Origin: Verrucomicrobiales bacterium
GTDB taxonomy: Bacteria; Verrucomicrobiota; Verrucomicrobiia; Verrucomicrobiales; DEV007
Assembly: GCA_002726915.1 (NCBI GenBank)
Contig: PBSY01000007.1
Span: forward strand, 71,698 to 135,697
Direction: 5' to 3'
Length of the DNA: 64,000 bases
The notes below the pieces were generated by a model, which saw nothing but the letters and a program-made list of their open reading frames with translations, was not told the DNA's origin and did not search any database. The position numbers were made by a program, and so were the translations under genes. Of this stretch, positions 55,002 through 63,906 are shown piece by piece. How positions within the stretch are numbered: position 1 is the first letter of the stretch; each line of letters opens with the position of its first letter.

Positions 55002-57076
55002 CCGACCTAACTTTTGCATCTCCGGCCTGGCTTTGGGGAGGGCTGCTGATAGTCCCTCTCTTGGCCCTGCGAATGTGGTCGCACTGGCGCGCCAGCAGCA
55101 ACCTTCCCGGCCTTGTCTCACCAAGATTGACAGGGCAGTTAATCAACGGCCGTAGTCGACCACAGCGTTGGGTTGTGTTTTTACTTCGAATAATGGCCCT
55201 TATTGCTCTCTTCGGAGCCATGAGTCGGCCGCAGATGGGCTATGAAGAAGTAGAGATCCGTTCAGATTCCCGGAATCTGATCATAGCGATCGACACCTCT
55301 CGTAGCATGATGGCAGATGATCTTGCGCCCAATCGCCTTGCCCGCGCAAGACTGGCAGCCACCGACATCGTTAGAGCACTTCCTGAAGACCGCATTGGAT
55401 TGATGGCCTTTGCGGGACGACCGTTTCTGCAGGCCCCACTCACCGTCGACCACGAAGCGGTGCTGGAAGCCATCTCCCAACTGGATACCGAGGTCATCCC
55501 GCGCGGTGGCACGAACTTGGCCGCTGCAGCCGAAATGGCCGTTAAAACTTTCGATGAATCTAACCTCGAGCAAAGCATTTTTGTCATCTTTTCAGATGGA
55601 GAAGCCCTCGAGGGCGGCGAAGAACTGGAAAGCGTACGCAGGCGAGCATCCGAGGCAGGAATGACGATTATCACGGTAGGCGTCGGTACCCGCGAAGGCT
55701 CACTCATCCCAGAGCAAGACGAGAAAGGCCGACCCATTCCAGGATTTTTCCTTAAGGATCGCGAAGGGCAGATTATCCGCAGTCGACTTGAAACCGGAGC
55801 CATCCGCGAATTGGCCGGAAATGACGGAATCTATCTCCATCTCGGTGGTAAATCCTCCCTCTCACGCGTCGTTCAGGAAATCAAAAAAGGGATCACCACC
55901 ACACGAGAAGCCGGTGAATCACGACTCCGCCCTATCGAGCGCTTCATGTGGCCTCTTGGCGCTGGTTTCATTCTGCTTGCGCTATCGCACTGTGTTCCCC
56001 TCCTTTGGCCGAAACCTCGAGAGATCTCATTAGTGAAAACTTCCCGTGCTGCTGTGATGTCCCTCATTATACTCCTAATAACGCCATCAGCTTTCTCATC
56101 TGACGCCGTTATTCAAGGACACGAACTCTATCTTCAGGAAAGGTACGACTCTGCCATCCTTACCTACGAAACTGCCTTGTCAGGAAAAGCATCTAACAGT
56201 GACCGTTCGCGACTCCAGATGGGGCTTGGAGCAGCCACATTTCGGCACGGTAACTACGAGCGTGCCGCAGAAGCCTATGGCGAGGCTTTAGTAGGCTCTA
56301 ACGAGAGCACTCAGGAACTAGCCCACTACAACCTCGGAAACACCCTCTTTCGACAGGGTGAGTCTGGCCTAACCACTCAATCCGCCTCCAACCCGGATAC
56401 ATTGCAAAGCCTCTCCTCACCTTCCGACCAGCGTGACACCACGATCAGACAGTGGGAAAGTGCCATCGAGCATTACAAGTCTGCCCTTTCGATCAACGCA
56501 AAAAACCAAAAAGCGAGCCACAATCTTGAGGTCGTGAAAAACAAGCTCGAGGAACTTAAGAAACAGCAGGAAAAGGATCAGCAGCAAAAAGACGCTGACC
56601 AACCCGACGAGAATCAGGATCAGCAAAACAATGAGTCATCTCCGCAGGAACCGGAGGACCAACAAAACGAACAGGAACAAGAAGATCAGCAAAATTCAAA
56701 CGAGGACGAGCAGAACGCCGATCAACAGTCCGAGGACAACCCTGAGGAAAACGAACAGAAGCAACCTGAAGAACCCAGTGGCAATCAGGACCAGAACGAG
56801 GAAAATCAGGAACCTCCACAAACCGACAATCAGGACTCTCAAGAAACGCCGGAGCAACCCAACGCCCCGAAAGACGGCGATCTCAGTGCTCAAGCTGATC
56901 AACCCCAAAACACCCCGCCACAGCAAGGCAGAATGAATCCGGAGGATCGGAGGCAGAATCCCGAAACCGGGTATTCGCCTTCCGAAGCCCGTCAACTACT
57001 CGAAGCACTTGCCGATGAGACCGAAGTCAAACCTGTCTTGATTCCCTCAGGAAACGAGAATTACAAAAACTGGTAA
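54998..57076 (+). CDS. BatB/BatC fusion: vWA domain, TPR repeats, Gln-rich tail
   Basis: The 692-residue protein joins two proteins that are often separate. The first half is BatB-like: two membrane helices near the start, then a vWA domain with AIDTSRSMMADD and SDGEALEGG, and a membrane helix near residue 310. The second half has TPR-like repeats (about 350-500: ELYLQERYDSAILTYETAL; HYNLGNTLFRQGESG; IEHYKSALSINAKNQKASHNLE), as in BatC, and then more than 120 residues dominated by Gln, Asn, Glu, Asp and Pro. The tail may be disordered and exposed to the periplasm. The track start at 54923 lies inside batA; the ATG at 54998 overlapping the batA stop is preferred. Confidence 0.88.
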   Translation: MTDLTFASPAWLWGGLLIVPLLALRMWSHWRASSNLPGLVSPRLTGQLINGRSRPQRWVVFLLRIMALIALFGAMSRPQMGYEEVEIRSDSRNLIIAIDTSRSMMADDLAPNRLARARLAATDIVRALPEDRIGLMAFAGRPFLQAPLTVDHEAVLEAISQLDTEVIPRGGTNLAAAAEMAVKTFDESNLEQSIFVIFSDGEALEGGEELESVRRRASEAGMTIITVGVGTREGSLIPEQDEKGRPIPGFFLKDREGQIIRSRLETGAIRELAGNDGIYLHLGGKSSLSRVVQEIKKGITTTREAGESRLRPIERFMWPLGAGFILLALSHCVPLLWPKPREISLVKTSRAAVMSLIILLITPSAFSSDAVIQGHELYLQERYDSAILTYETALSGKASNSDRSRLQMGLGAATFRHGNYERAAEAYGEALVGSNESTQELAHYNLGNTLFRQGESGLTTQSASNPDTLQSLSSPSDQRDTTIRQWESAIEHYKSALSINAKNQKASHNLEVVKNKLEELKKQQEKDQQQKDADQPDENQDQQNNESSPQEPEDQQNEQEQEDQQNSNEDEQNADQQSEDNPEENEQKQPEEPSGNQDQNEENQEPPQTDNQDSQETPEQPNAPKDGDLSAQADQPQNTPPQQGRMNPEDRRQNPETGYSPSEARQLLEALADETEVKPVLIPSGNENYKNW

Positions 57077-57079
57077 TCC

Positions 57080-58801
57080 ATGCTGCGCCGCCTTGCCATT
57101 TTTCTCCTCACATTGTTCATCGGCTTCGCTTCGACAGCCCAAGAACCTCTCGGATCTCAAAATATCTTCTCGGCAGAGTTACTAGGAGGTGACAACCGAA
57201 TTCCAGTTGGAGAGTATAGCAATCTTGTCTTCAAATTTGCAGGAGGTGATATCGACCTTCCCAACCAAATTGAGGCCGACGGATTAGAAATTCTTCAGTC
57301 GCGAAAACAGCAGCACTCTCTCAACATCAACGGTGTCAAAACTTTTGTGACCACCCATTTTTACACGGTTCGAGGAACTGAATTGGGGACCTTCATAATC
57401 CCGGCCGTCGAGGTCCCACTCAAGGACGCAACTCTGAAGTCAGAGGCCATACAGGTGACGATTTACGAGCGCGACAATTCCGACACCGCTAATTCAGCTC
57501 GCACTGAATTCGGCAAACTCGAACTCGAAAAAGCTGAGTTCTATGTCAATGAAATTGTACCTTTTACCATGACAGGTTACGTTCGCGGCCGGAACTCAAT
57601 CAACGATGTCGTCCGCGCCCAACTCGAGCATGAAAGCTTCATCTTCAAAGGCTTCCGCAATGTCCGCACAAGTGCCTCGGAAATCGGCAATACACTGTTC
57701 TCTGAGGCAGCACTTCCCTCAACGTTTTTTGCTCTGAAGCCTGGCGAGCACCGCCTTGGACCAGGCACTATCGCGGTGCGTGTAGTAGAATCAGGAGGAG
57801 GCAGAGGCCTCTCCGCCTTCTTCACGCGCACCAGCCTTAAGGAACTCGCCACTAATACCGTCACTACCACGGTGAAACCGCTCCCCGGAGGTGCCCCGCG
57901 CAGCTTTACCGGAGGTGTAGGAAACTTCATGATCAAGATGATACCATCGACCAAGGAGCTTAATCTTGGAGATCCTATTTCAATTGACTTCGAAGTGACT
58001 GGAGTTGGCAATCTCCGCACCATGTCAGCTCCGGTATTTTCCGTTAGTGATAAAAACTGGAAGACTTTCACCCCCGCTAAAACACTAAACGAGGAGCAAG
58101 ACTCCGATGGTATAGAGCCCGGCACGGTCACCTTTTCGCAGGTGATCATCCCAGAGTTTGAGGCCGCCGAAATCCCACCCTTTGAACTAACCTATTTCAA
58201 CCCGATTAGTGCTGAATACGTCACCCTGAAAACGGACTCCATACCTATTTCGGTCACTAAGGATGGGAGTTCCTACGAAGCCCTAGAGCAACCGCTCAAT
58301 GTCTCAAACGGGGGCTCGGAAAGGGAGACAGCAGCCGCACAGCCGGATCCCAAATTTGAGGACATGATGCACATCCGGCTCAACGCCCCGCGTTGGCTTG
58401 CCGAGATTAGTCCAGATAATCCTGGGGTATTTTACATCTCGATGCAGATCCTGTTCTCAGTCTCCTTCTGCACCATTCTTGGCTTCGGATTATTCCGCTG
58501 GTTGAGGCAACTTAAACATCAGCAGAATCACCCAAAGACTTCGACCACTTTCAGGCAGTCACTCAAGCGCATTCCGAAAGACGGAGCACCTAAGAAGGAA
58601 TTCTATCATGCGGTCTCCACTTCTCTCACCCTGTGGAAAGACGAGAACAGCGAGGCTTCCGATAAGGCGCCTGAGGTTGTCGATAACCTTTTGAAGCGCT
58701 GCGAGGACCTTCTCTACAGCGGCGAGTTCACCTCAGACGCTCCAATCGCCAAAAACGAAGCCAGCGAAATTCATTCTATCCTTCGAAAACTCCAACGCTA
58801 G
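57080..58801 (+). CDS. batD: BatD-like protein
   Basis: The signal peptide (MLRRLAIFLLTLFIGFASTAQ) leads to a long beta-rich periplasmic part (about residues 25-450; EADGLEILQSRKQQHSLNINGVKTF, FTMTGYVRG, LGDPISIDFEVTGVGNLRTM), a single membrane helix (MQILFSVSFCTILGFGLFRWL, about 455-475), and a cytoplasmic tail. This matches BatD (oxygen tolerance protein), which probably contains repeated Ig-like domains. It follows BatB/C after three bases, and its stop overlaps the next start as TAGTG. Confidence 0.85.
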   Translation: MLRRLAIFLLTLFIGFASTAQEPLGSQNIFSAELLGGDNRIPVGEYSNLVFKFAGGDIDLPNQIEADGLEILQSRKQQHSLNINGVKTFVTTHFYTVRGTELGTFIIPAVEVPLKDATLKSEAIQVTIYERDNSDTANSARTEFGKLELEKAEFYVNEIVPFTMTGYVRGRNSINDVVRAQLEHESFIFKGFRNVRTSASEIGNTLFSEAALPSTFFALKPGEHRLGPGTIAVRVVESGGGRGLSAFFTRTSLKELATNTVTTTVKPLPGGAPRSFTGGVGNFMIKMIPSTKELNLGDPISIDFEVTGVGNLRTMSAPVFSVSDKNWKTFTPAKTLNEEQDSDGIEPGTVTFSQVIIPEFEAAEIPPFELTYFNPISAEYVTLKTDSIPISVTKDGSSYEALEQPLNVSNGGSERETAAAQPDPKFEDMMHIRLNAPRWLAEISPDNPGVFYISMQILFSVSFCTILGFGLFRWLRQLKHQQNHPKTSTTFRQSLKRIPKDGAPKKEFYHAVSTSLTLWKDENSEASDKAPEVVDNLLKRCEDLLYSGEFTSDAPIAKNEASEIHSILRKLQR

Positions 58802-59586
58802 TGAAGCCCTCGACTACAATTCTTTCGCCCTTCGCCGCATCATTCTTTCTTGCGTTAAGCTCAATCTGTTTCAGCGAGGAACCTGATGCAGTTTTCCTAT
58901 CGGCAAACGCTGACTTTGAATCCAAAGACTTTGAGCAGGCCAAACTTAAGTTCCAGAGCCTCGTTGAGAAAAGCCTGATCTCATCGGAGCTCTATTTCAA
59001 TCTTGGCACAACTCACTTCCGACTTGGAAACGAAGGTGAAGCAATGGTCTGGATGCGGCGGGCCGTCATCGCAGAACCCGGCATGCCAGAGGCCAGACAA
59101 AATATTGAGTTCCTCCGGATCCGCCTTGGATTTCTCGAATTTGATGACAGCTCCCTACGCCAACTCCTAGGAATTCTGCCTCCCGCCGCGGGTCGCTGGA
59201 CGGGGACCTGTTGTCTCTGGATGGGATTACTTTGCGCAGCAGGCGCCGTTTTCAGCAATCGACTAAGACCGAACCGCTCCGTCACGGTGACACTGGCTAC
59301 CATCCTGATAACAATTGGCGTTGCAGGCTTCGCACTTCAGCACCATCAAAATCGCTACATCGACGCTAGGAATTTTTCGACGATCACCTCCTCTGATGCC
59401 ACCGCTCTCACCGCACCCTCACCCAGTGCCAAAATCGTCATTGCTCTTCCGCCGGGATCAGAGGTACGCGCCTTGCAAACTTCTGGCCAGTGGTGCTACG
59501 TTGATATTCCTGGCAATCTGAGAGGCTGGATTAAATCGTCCCACTTACAATCCAACTGGCCGATCGCCACCCAAACTTTCAACTAG
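58801..59586 (+). CDS. batE: BatE-like TPR and SH3 domain membrane protein
   Basis: The GTG start overlaps the batD stop. After a signal segment (FAASFFLALSSICFS), TPR-like repeats (about residues 30-105; ELYFNLGTTHFRLGNEGEAMVWMRRAVIAEPG) precede two membrane helices (about 135-195) and a C-terminal bacterial SH3 domain (VIALPPGSEVRALQTSGQWCYVDIPGNLRGWIKSSHL). This is the BatE arrangement and is the last gene of the bat cluster. The SH3 domain could bind peptidoglycan or partner proteins in the periplasm. Confidence 0.85.
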   Translation: MKPSTTILSPFAASFFLALSSICFSEEPDAVFLSANADFESKDFEQAKLKFQSLVEKSLISSELYFNLGTTHFRLGNEGEAMVWMRRAVIAEPGMPEARQNIEFLRIRLGFLEFDDSSLRQLLGILPPAAGRWTGTCCLWMGLLCAAGAVFSNRLRPNRSVTVTLATILITIGVAGFALQHHQNRYIDARNFSTITSSDATALTAPSPSAKIVIALPPGSEVRALQTSGQWCYVDIPGNLRGWIKSSHLQSNWPIATQTFN

Positions 59587-59591
59587 ACCCA

Positions 59592-60572
59592 ATGAAGACC
59601 ACCACTTTTATCACCATCCTTATTGGTGCTCTATCCTTTTCGCTCAGCGCTGAAGACCGACTTGTCATCGGCGCCGAAGGAAAACGCTCTGTCGCCATCG
59701 TCGATCCGTCTGACGGGAACAAACTCCTTTGGCAGCACAATCTGAACGGACCAGTCCACAACCTACACTTGATGCCTGACCTCAATCTTCTGACTCAAGA
59801 TGGATGGAAAAATATCATTGAGGTGTGCCTAACCGAAGGTGTGGTTTGGAGCTATGATGCCGCGAAGAATAACAGAACGGAGGCTAATACCCCTGAAAAA
59901 TATGAAATTCATGCCATTGAGAGACTCGAAAACGGCAGAACCATGATTGTCGAATCCGGTTCAAGTCGAATTATCGAGGTCGATACCGATGGTAAACTTC
60001 TCAAGGAAATCCCGCTTCGAGTTTCTTCTCCCAACGGTCACTCTGATACCCGGCAAGTCCACAAGCTTGGGAATGGCCATTACCTAGTCGCCCACGAAGC
60101 AGACCAAGTCATAAAGGAATACGGCCCCGAGGGGGAGGTAGTTTGGGAATTCTCCATTCCACTTTTTGGAAGAGAGCCCACTAAAGGCCATGGGCCTGAT
60201 TCATTCGGCGGGAAGTGCTTTAACGCGATCAAAGCAAGGAATGGTAACTACCTCATCGCCACCGGCAATGGGCACAGCGTCCTCGAAGTGAATCCTGCGA
60301 AAGAAATCGTGTGGAAGCTTGAGCAAGACGATCTTGAGGATATCACCCTCGCATGGGTCACCACCCTTCAGGAACTAGAAAACGGAAACCTTATTATTGG
60401 CAACTGCCATGCCGGTCCTGACAATCCACAAATCATCGAGATCACACGTGATAAACAAGTGGTCTGGAGCTTCAATGATTTTGAAAACTTTGGCAACGCT
60501 CTCGCCGTCTCGCTCGTGGTCGACGGGGATACCGCTTCAGCCATCCGCAAAAAGCTAAGCGCATCAAACTAG
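59592..60572 (+). CDS. secreted beta-propeller protein (PQQ-like repeats)
   Basis: A signal peptide (MKTTTFITILIGALSFSLSAED) is followed by repeated blades with the pattern hhEh...G...W (VLEVNPAKEIVWKLEQDD; IIEITRDKQVVWSFND; VIKEYGPEGEVVWEFSI), so a beta-propeller is clear. The function is not readable; relatives in PVC bacteria are often annotated as PQQ-binding-like or arylsulfotransferase-like domains. It begins five bases after batE and probably belongs to the same transcript, though it is not a usual member of the bat cluster. Confidence 0.8.
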   Translation: MKTTTFITILIGALSFSLSAEDRLVIGAEGKRSVAIVDPSDGNKLLWQHNLNGPVHNLHLMPDLNLLTQDGWKNIIEVCLTEGVVWSYDAAKNNRTEANTPEKYEIHAIERLENGRTMIVESGSSRIIEVDTDGKLLKEIPLRVSSPNGHSDTRQVHKLGNGHYLVAHEADQVIKEYGPEGEVVWEFSIPLFGREPTKGHGPDSFGGKCFNAIKARNGNYLIATGNGHSVLEVNPAKEIVWKLEQDDLEDITLAWVTTLQELENGNLIIGNCHAGPDNPQIIEITRDKQVVWSFNDFENFGNALAVSLVVDGDTASAIRKKLSASN

Positions 60573-60600
60573 CTTCCCCTTCTCTACTTTTTATTCTTCC

Positions 60601-61827
60601 ATGTCCGCTCGAAAATGCGCACTCAAAGCGCTTTATACTTGGGAAGACACATCCATTTACGCGGACGAGATCCTCTCGGACCTCGCAAAAAATGCTCAGC
60701 TTTCATCTGCAGACCGCGGACTGGCGCAGGAAATCTTTTATGGCACGATACGCAATCTCTTCCTCGTCGATGAAATTATAGAACAACTCCGCCACGGTAG
60801 GATCAAACCGGCGACACAAAACGTTCTGCGCATCGGTCTTTACCAAATTTTCTGTTCGGGTATCGCTAATCACGCGGCCGTCAACGAAACGGTTAACCTC
60901 GCCCGACCACACGAAAAAGGCCTTGTAAATGCCATCCTCAGGAACGCATTACGACGGGAAGAAAAAATTAAGGATGACATCGCCACCTGGCCGCTCGAGG
61001 AGCAATTTTCGCACTCCGGATTTTTAATTGAACGATGGGAAAAACAGTTCGGAGAAAAAGCCACCCGTTCGTTACTGAAGTGGAACAACACCCCTCCCTC
61101 AGTTTTCGCTAGAATCAACTCCCTCGCCGCAAACAAGGAAGCACTCGAAAAAGTCAAGCTTGAGACAGAATCCTATTTACTAGGCAAGGAATACCCCGAC
61201 TTTTTTCAGCTGAACGGCCCTCCAAACACCGAATGGCTCAACGAAGGGCTCATCTACATTCAGGACCCAAGCACCTCTCACTCATGCCTCCTCCTCGATC
61301 CTAAGCCGGGCGAAGCGATTCTCGATGCCTGCGCAGCGCCCGGAGGCAAAACTGGCTACATCGCCCAAATGATGCAGAATGAGGGAGAAATTCTCGCGAC
61401 TGACAGCTCGAGTCAGCGTCTTCAACAAACACGGGAGAATCTTGAGAGACTGGGAGCCAGCCAGGTCGATATTCGCGAAGCAGACTGGACGCGAGACTCG
61501 TCTTTTCCCAAAGATCGAAAGTTTGACGCCATTCTGCTGGACGTTCCCTGCACCAACAGTGGTGTGATACGGCGCCGAGTCGATGTCCGATGGCGCCTGC
61601 AACCGGATGATTTCTCACGGCAGGCCAAACTTCAGGGAGAGTTGCTCGCACGAGTCTCTGAACACCTAAAACCAGACGGGCGCATCGTTTACAGTACCTG
61701 CTCCATCGATCACGAGGAAAATGAGGCAGTGATCGAATCTTCAGGTCTCCAAGTCGAAGAGGTGAAACGCTGCCTACCTTGGGAAGATAGTTACGATGGC
61801 GCTTTTGCTGCCCTGCTCCGGCCTTAA
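60601..61827 (+). CDS. rsmB: 16S rRNA m5C967 methyltransferase
   Basis: RsmB methylates C967 of 16S rRNA. The N-terminal NusB-like domain spans about residues 1-140 (ADRGLAQEIFYGTIRNLFLVDEII; HAAVNETVNLAR), and the C-terminal Rossmann-type methyltransferase has DACAAPGGKTGYIA (SAM binding), DVPCTNSGVIRRRVDVRWR (motif IV with the release cysteine) and YSTCSIDHEENE (catalytic cysteine). All is intact. Length of 408 is a little shorter than in E. coli (429). No adjacent fmt or def genes are seen. Confidence 0.95.
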   Translation: MSARKCALKALYTWEDTSIYADEILSDLAKNAQLSSADRGLAQEIFYGTIRNLFLVDEIIEQLRHGRIKPATQNVLRIGLYQIFCSGIANHAAVNETVNLARPHEKGLVNAILRNALRREEKIKDDIATWPLEEQFSHSGFLIERWEKQFGEKATRSLLKWNNTPPSVFARINSLAANKEALEKVKLETESYLLGKEYPDFFQLNGPPNTEWLNEGLIYIQDPSTSHSCLLLDPKPGEAILDACAAPGGKTGYIAQMMQNEGEILATDSSSQRLQQTRENLERLGASQVDIREADWTRDSSFPKDRKFDAILLDVPCTNSGVIRRRVDVRWRLQPDDFSRQAKLQGELLARVSEHLKPDGRIVYSTCSIDHEENEAVIESSGLQVEEVKRCLPWEDSYDGAFAALLRP

Positions 61828-61879
61828 TTTCTGCCTTTCCACCACTTGCGCCAAGCCTCAAATTCGAATAGTAACCGAC

Positions 61880-63412
61880 ATGTTCCGATCTCTCGCCAGC
61901 TCGATCCTGACTTTTATCGCCGTCCTCCTCTTCGCATTTGTCATCATCTTTCTCTACAGCGGGAGTCAAGGAGTGAAGATTTCCCGTGTGGCCATGGAGG
62001 GCGACCGGTCCACCCCGCAGATTCTAGCGGACATTCGCGCCAAGCAGAGCAAGGCCAGTGAGATTGTCTCCACCGGAGATAACAATGAAGAAATGGACGA
62101 GCCCGAAACCAACGTGTCCAGAGGTGACGGCCCTCCTGTTGTCATCTGGGTGAGCATTCCGGGTTTCCGCGGTGACTATCTTGAAAAGGCTGACACACCG
62201 TTTTTTGACTTGCTCGCGCGAGACGGTGACGAAACTAACAAGATGCGCCCTAACTTTCCCTGCCTGACTTCACCGGCACACACAACTCTAGCGACCGGTG
62301 TTCCTGTGTCCGTCCACGGCATTCTCGGCGATAAAATTCGCGAAGGGGGCGCCATCGTCAATGCGACCGATCCGGATCTGCTCAATGCCGAGCCCATATG
62401 GCAAACTGCGACGCGCCAGGGAATCAAGACCCTCGTTCACGACTGGCCTCTGTCTTTCAATCAAACCGGTGACAACGCCGCAGCGGAATTTTTGGCCAGT
62501 TACGATGACAGCCTCGATGATGTGGCGCGCCTCAACCGTGCCCTTGATGCATGGAGAGCAGACTCCGGTGCCACTCTAGCCAGAGAAAAAGAATCTCCCG
62601 CCGAAGTCGAAGATGGCGCCGCAATGAATGCCGAAGTTGGATCGGTTGATGCTCCGGTTACTCCCACTGATAGCAGTGCCGAAAAGTTCCGACTGGTTAT
62701 GCTCCGTCTCGATGACGTCAAAAAAGCAGGCATGGAGTTCGGTCCTCGAGAGGACGATACTTACGCGGCTATCAGCAAAACTGATACTGCTCTGAACACC
62801 TTTTTTGATACCGTTCAAGCTGAATGGAATACTCTCGCACCGGAGAATGCCAACCTGATCTTCCTCGTCACTACCGATCACGGTATGGCCGAGCGCCAGA
62901 AGAACGTCAATATCTCTCACCTCCTTGGCGACAAAATGATGGCAAACGCGGAAATCGTTGCTCATGACGCGATTGCCAACCTTTTCTTTAAGGACCTTCC
63001 CGAGTCTGAGGCCGAGCAGAAAGTATTCATCCAGAAGTTCGACAGCGAACTCGGCAAGAGGATTTACTTCAGAACGATCAAGAGAGAGGAAATACCTGAG
63101 GAATGGTCTTATGTTTACCCTGAACGCACCGGAGATCGAATTTTAGTCCTCAAAACGGGATACGCTTTTACCGAAGAAAAGTCAGACGACCCAGTGTTTG
63201 ATCCAATAAACGCTTTCGCCGGCTATGGTTATCCTGTTGAGGAATCGATTCGGATGTCTGGTCAGGTCCTACTCTCTGGATTCCCCAATTCTCCGATAGG
63301 CGGGGGTTCACTAGACGAGATCGACCAGCTCAACTTCCACGCAACGGTGTGTAAAATGCTTGGCATTGAGCCGGCCGAAGGTGCCAACACTGAGACTCTG
63401 CCCATCTACTAG
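61880..63412 (+). CDS. membrane-anchored phosphodiesterase/pyrophosphatase-like protein with altered metal sites
   Basis: An N-terminal membrane helix (SILTFIAVLLFAFVIIFLY) anchors an extracytoplasmic alkaline phosphatase superfamily domain of the nucleotide pyrophosphatase/phosphodiesterase type: VIWVSIPGFRGDYLEKADTPFFDLLA, NFPCLTSPAHTTLATGVPVSVHGI, TTDHGM and NFHATVCKMLGIEP. The threonine nucleophile and DH are kept. However, the first metal aspartate (normally SxDGxR) is Pro (SIPGFR), the PDxxGHxxGP motif reads KKAGMEFGP, and HGY near the C-terminus reads YGY. Three or four metal ligands are therefore missing. It may be a non-enzymatic binding protein. ATG at 61880 is preferred to the track start at 61796, which overlaps rsmB. 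Confidence 0.8.
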   Translation: MFRSLASSILTFIAVLLFAFVIIFLYSGSQGVKISRVAMEGDRSTPQILADIRAKQSKASEIVSTGDNNEEMDEPETNVSRGDGPPVVIWVSIPGFRGDYLEKADTPFFDLLARDGDETNKMRPNFPCLTSPAHTTLATGVPVSVHGILGDKIREGGAIVNATDPDLLNAEPIWQTATRQGIKTLVHDWPLSFNQTGDNAAAEFLASYDDSLDDVARLNRALDAWRADSGATLAREKESPAEVEDGAAMNAEVGSVDAPVTPTDSSAEKFRLVMLRLDDVKKAGMEFGPREDDTYAAISKTDTALNTFFDTVQAEWNTLAPENANLIFLVTTDHGMAERQKNVNISHLLGDKMMANAEIVAHDAIANLFFKDLPESEAEQKVFIQKFDSELGKRIYFRTIKREEIPEEWSYVYPERTGDRILVLKTGYAFTEEKSDDPVFDPINAFAGYGYPVEESIRMSGQVLLSGFPNSPIGGGSLDEIDQLNFHATVCKMLGIEPAEGANTETLPIY

Positions 63413-63427
63413 GGGTCGCTACTTCGT

Positions 63428-63880
63428 CTACCTCGCTTCGGACGATGCACGATCTGAGGTTAGTGAGCCATTGAAGGCTTTCATCTCTGCCCGAAACCAG
63501 ATCGCCACCCCCCAGACCAAGAGGAGAACGTTTTCGAAAACCTTGACTGGGTAGTTTAGTTCCTCATTGCTACCAAAGCAGCCACAAGTGATATCTAGCC
63601 CTCTTGCCCATGAAATTGCAATGGCGCCGGTAAACATCACCAGCGCACCCACAAGTAAAAAAGCACCTCCCCGCACCCATTTACCAGCCATTACGGCAAC
63701 ACCTGAGACGACCTCGATCCAAGGGATAAGAAGTGCCATGGCTGGGGCAACCGGATCTCCGATGAGGCGGAAATTCCTCACTGTATCAGCGAAAGTAATG
63801 GGGTCTTTCAGTTTTGCGACACCGCTCCAAATGAAAAGAGCCCCAAAACCAAGCCGAAGGATAAGCCAGAAAACTTTCAT
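63428..63880 (-). CDS. DoxX/MauE-like membrane protein
   Basis: This 150-residue protein has four membrane helices and the conserved CGCFG in a loop (GLDITCGCFGSNEEL), which is the signature of the MauE/DoxX-like family. Opening motifs are LRLGFGALFIWSGVAKLKDP and IPWIEVVSGVAVM. Such proteins are linked with disulfide or electron-carrier handling in the membrane. It converges with the phosphodiesterase-like gene at a 15-base gap, and another minus-strand gene end lies 26 bases upstream, suggesting an operon. Confidence 0.85.
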   Translation of the reverse strand: MKVFWLILRLGFGALFIWSGVAKLKDPITFADTVRNFRLIGDPVAPAMALLIPWIEVVSGVAVMAGKWVRGGAFLLVGALVMFTGAIAISWARGLDITCGCFGSNEELNYPVKVFENVLLLVWGVAIWFRAEMKAFNGSLTSDRASSEAR

Positions 63881-63906
63881 GGGTGTTCAAGGCGATCCGA
63901 TTCTAA

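Noticed and set aside
55240-55803. 187-residue minus-strand ORF
   Set aside because: Antisense shadow of the BatB vWA domain; Ser/Arg-rich composition typical of reverse-frame reading.
56560-56900. Repeat-like Q/N/E-rich DNA as a separate repeat locus
   Set aside because: It is low-complexity coding sequence without exact repeat units, so it is treated as part of the BatB/C protein.
57577-58149. 190-residue minus-strand ORF
   Set aside because: Antisense shadow of batD without motifs.
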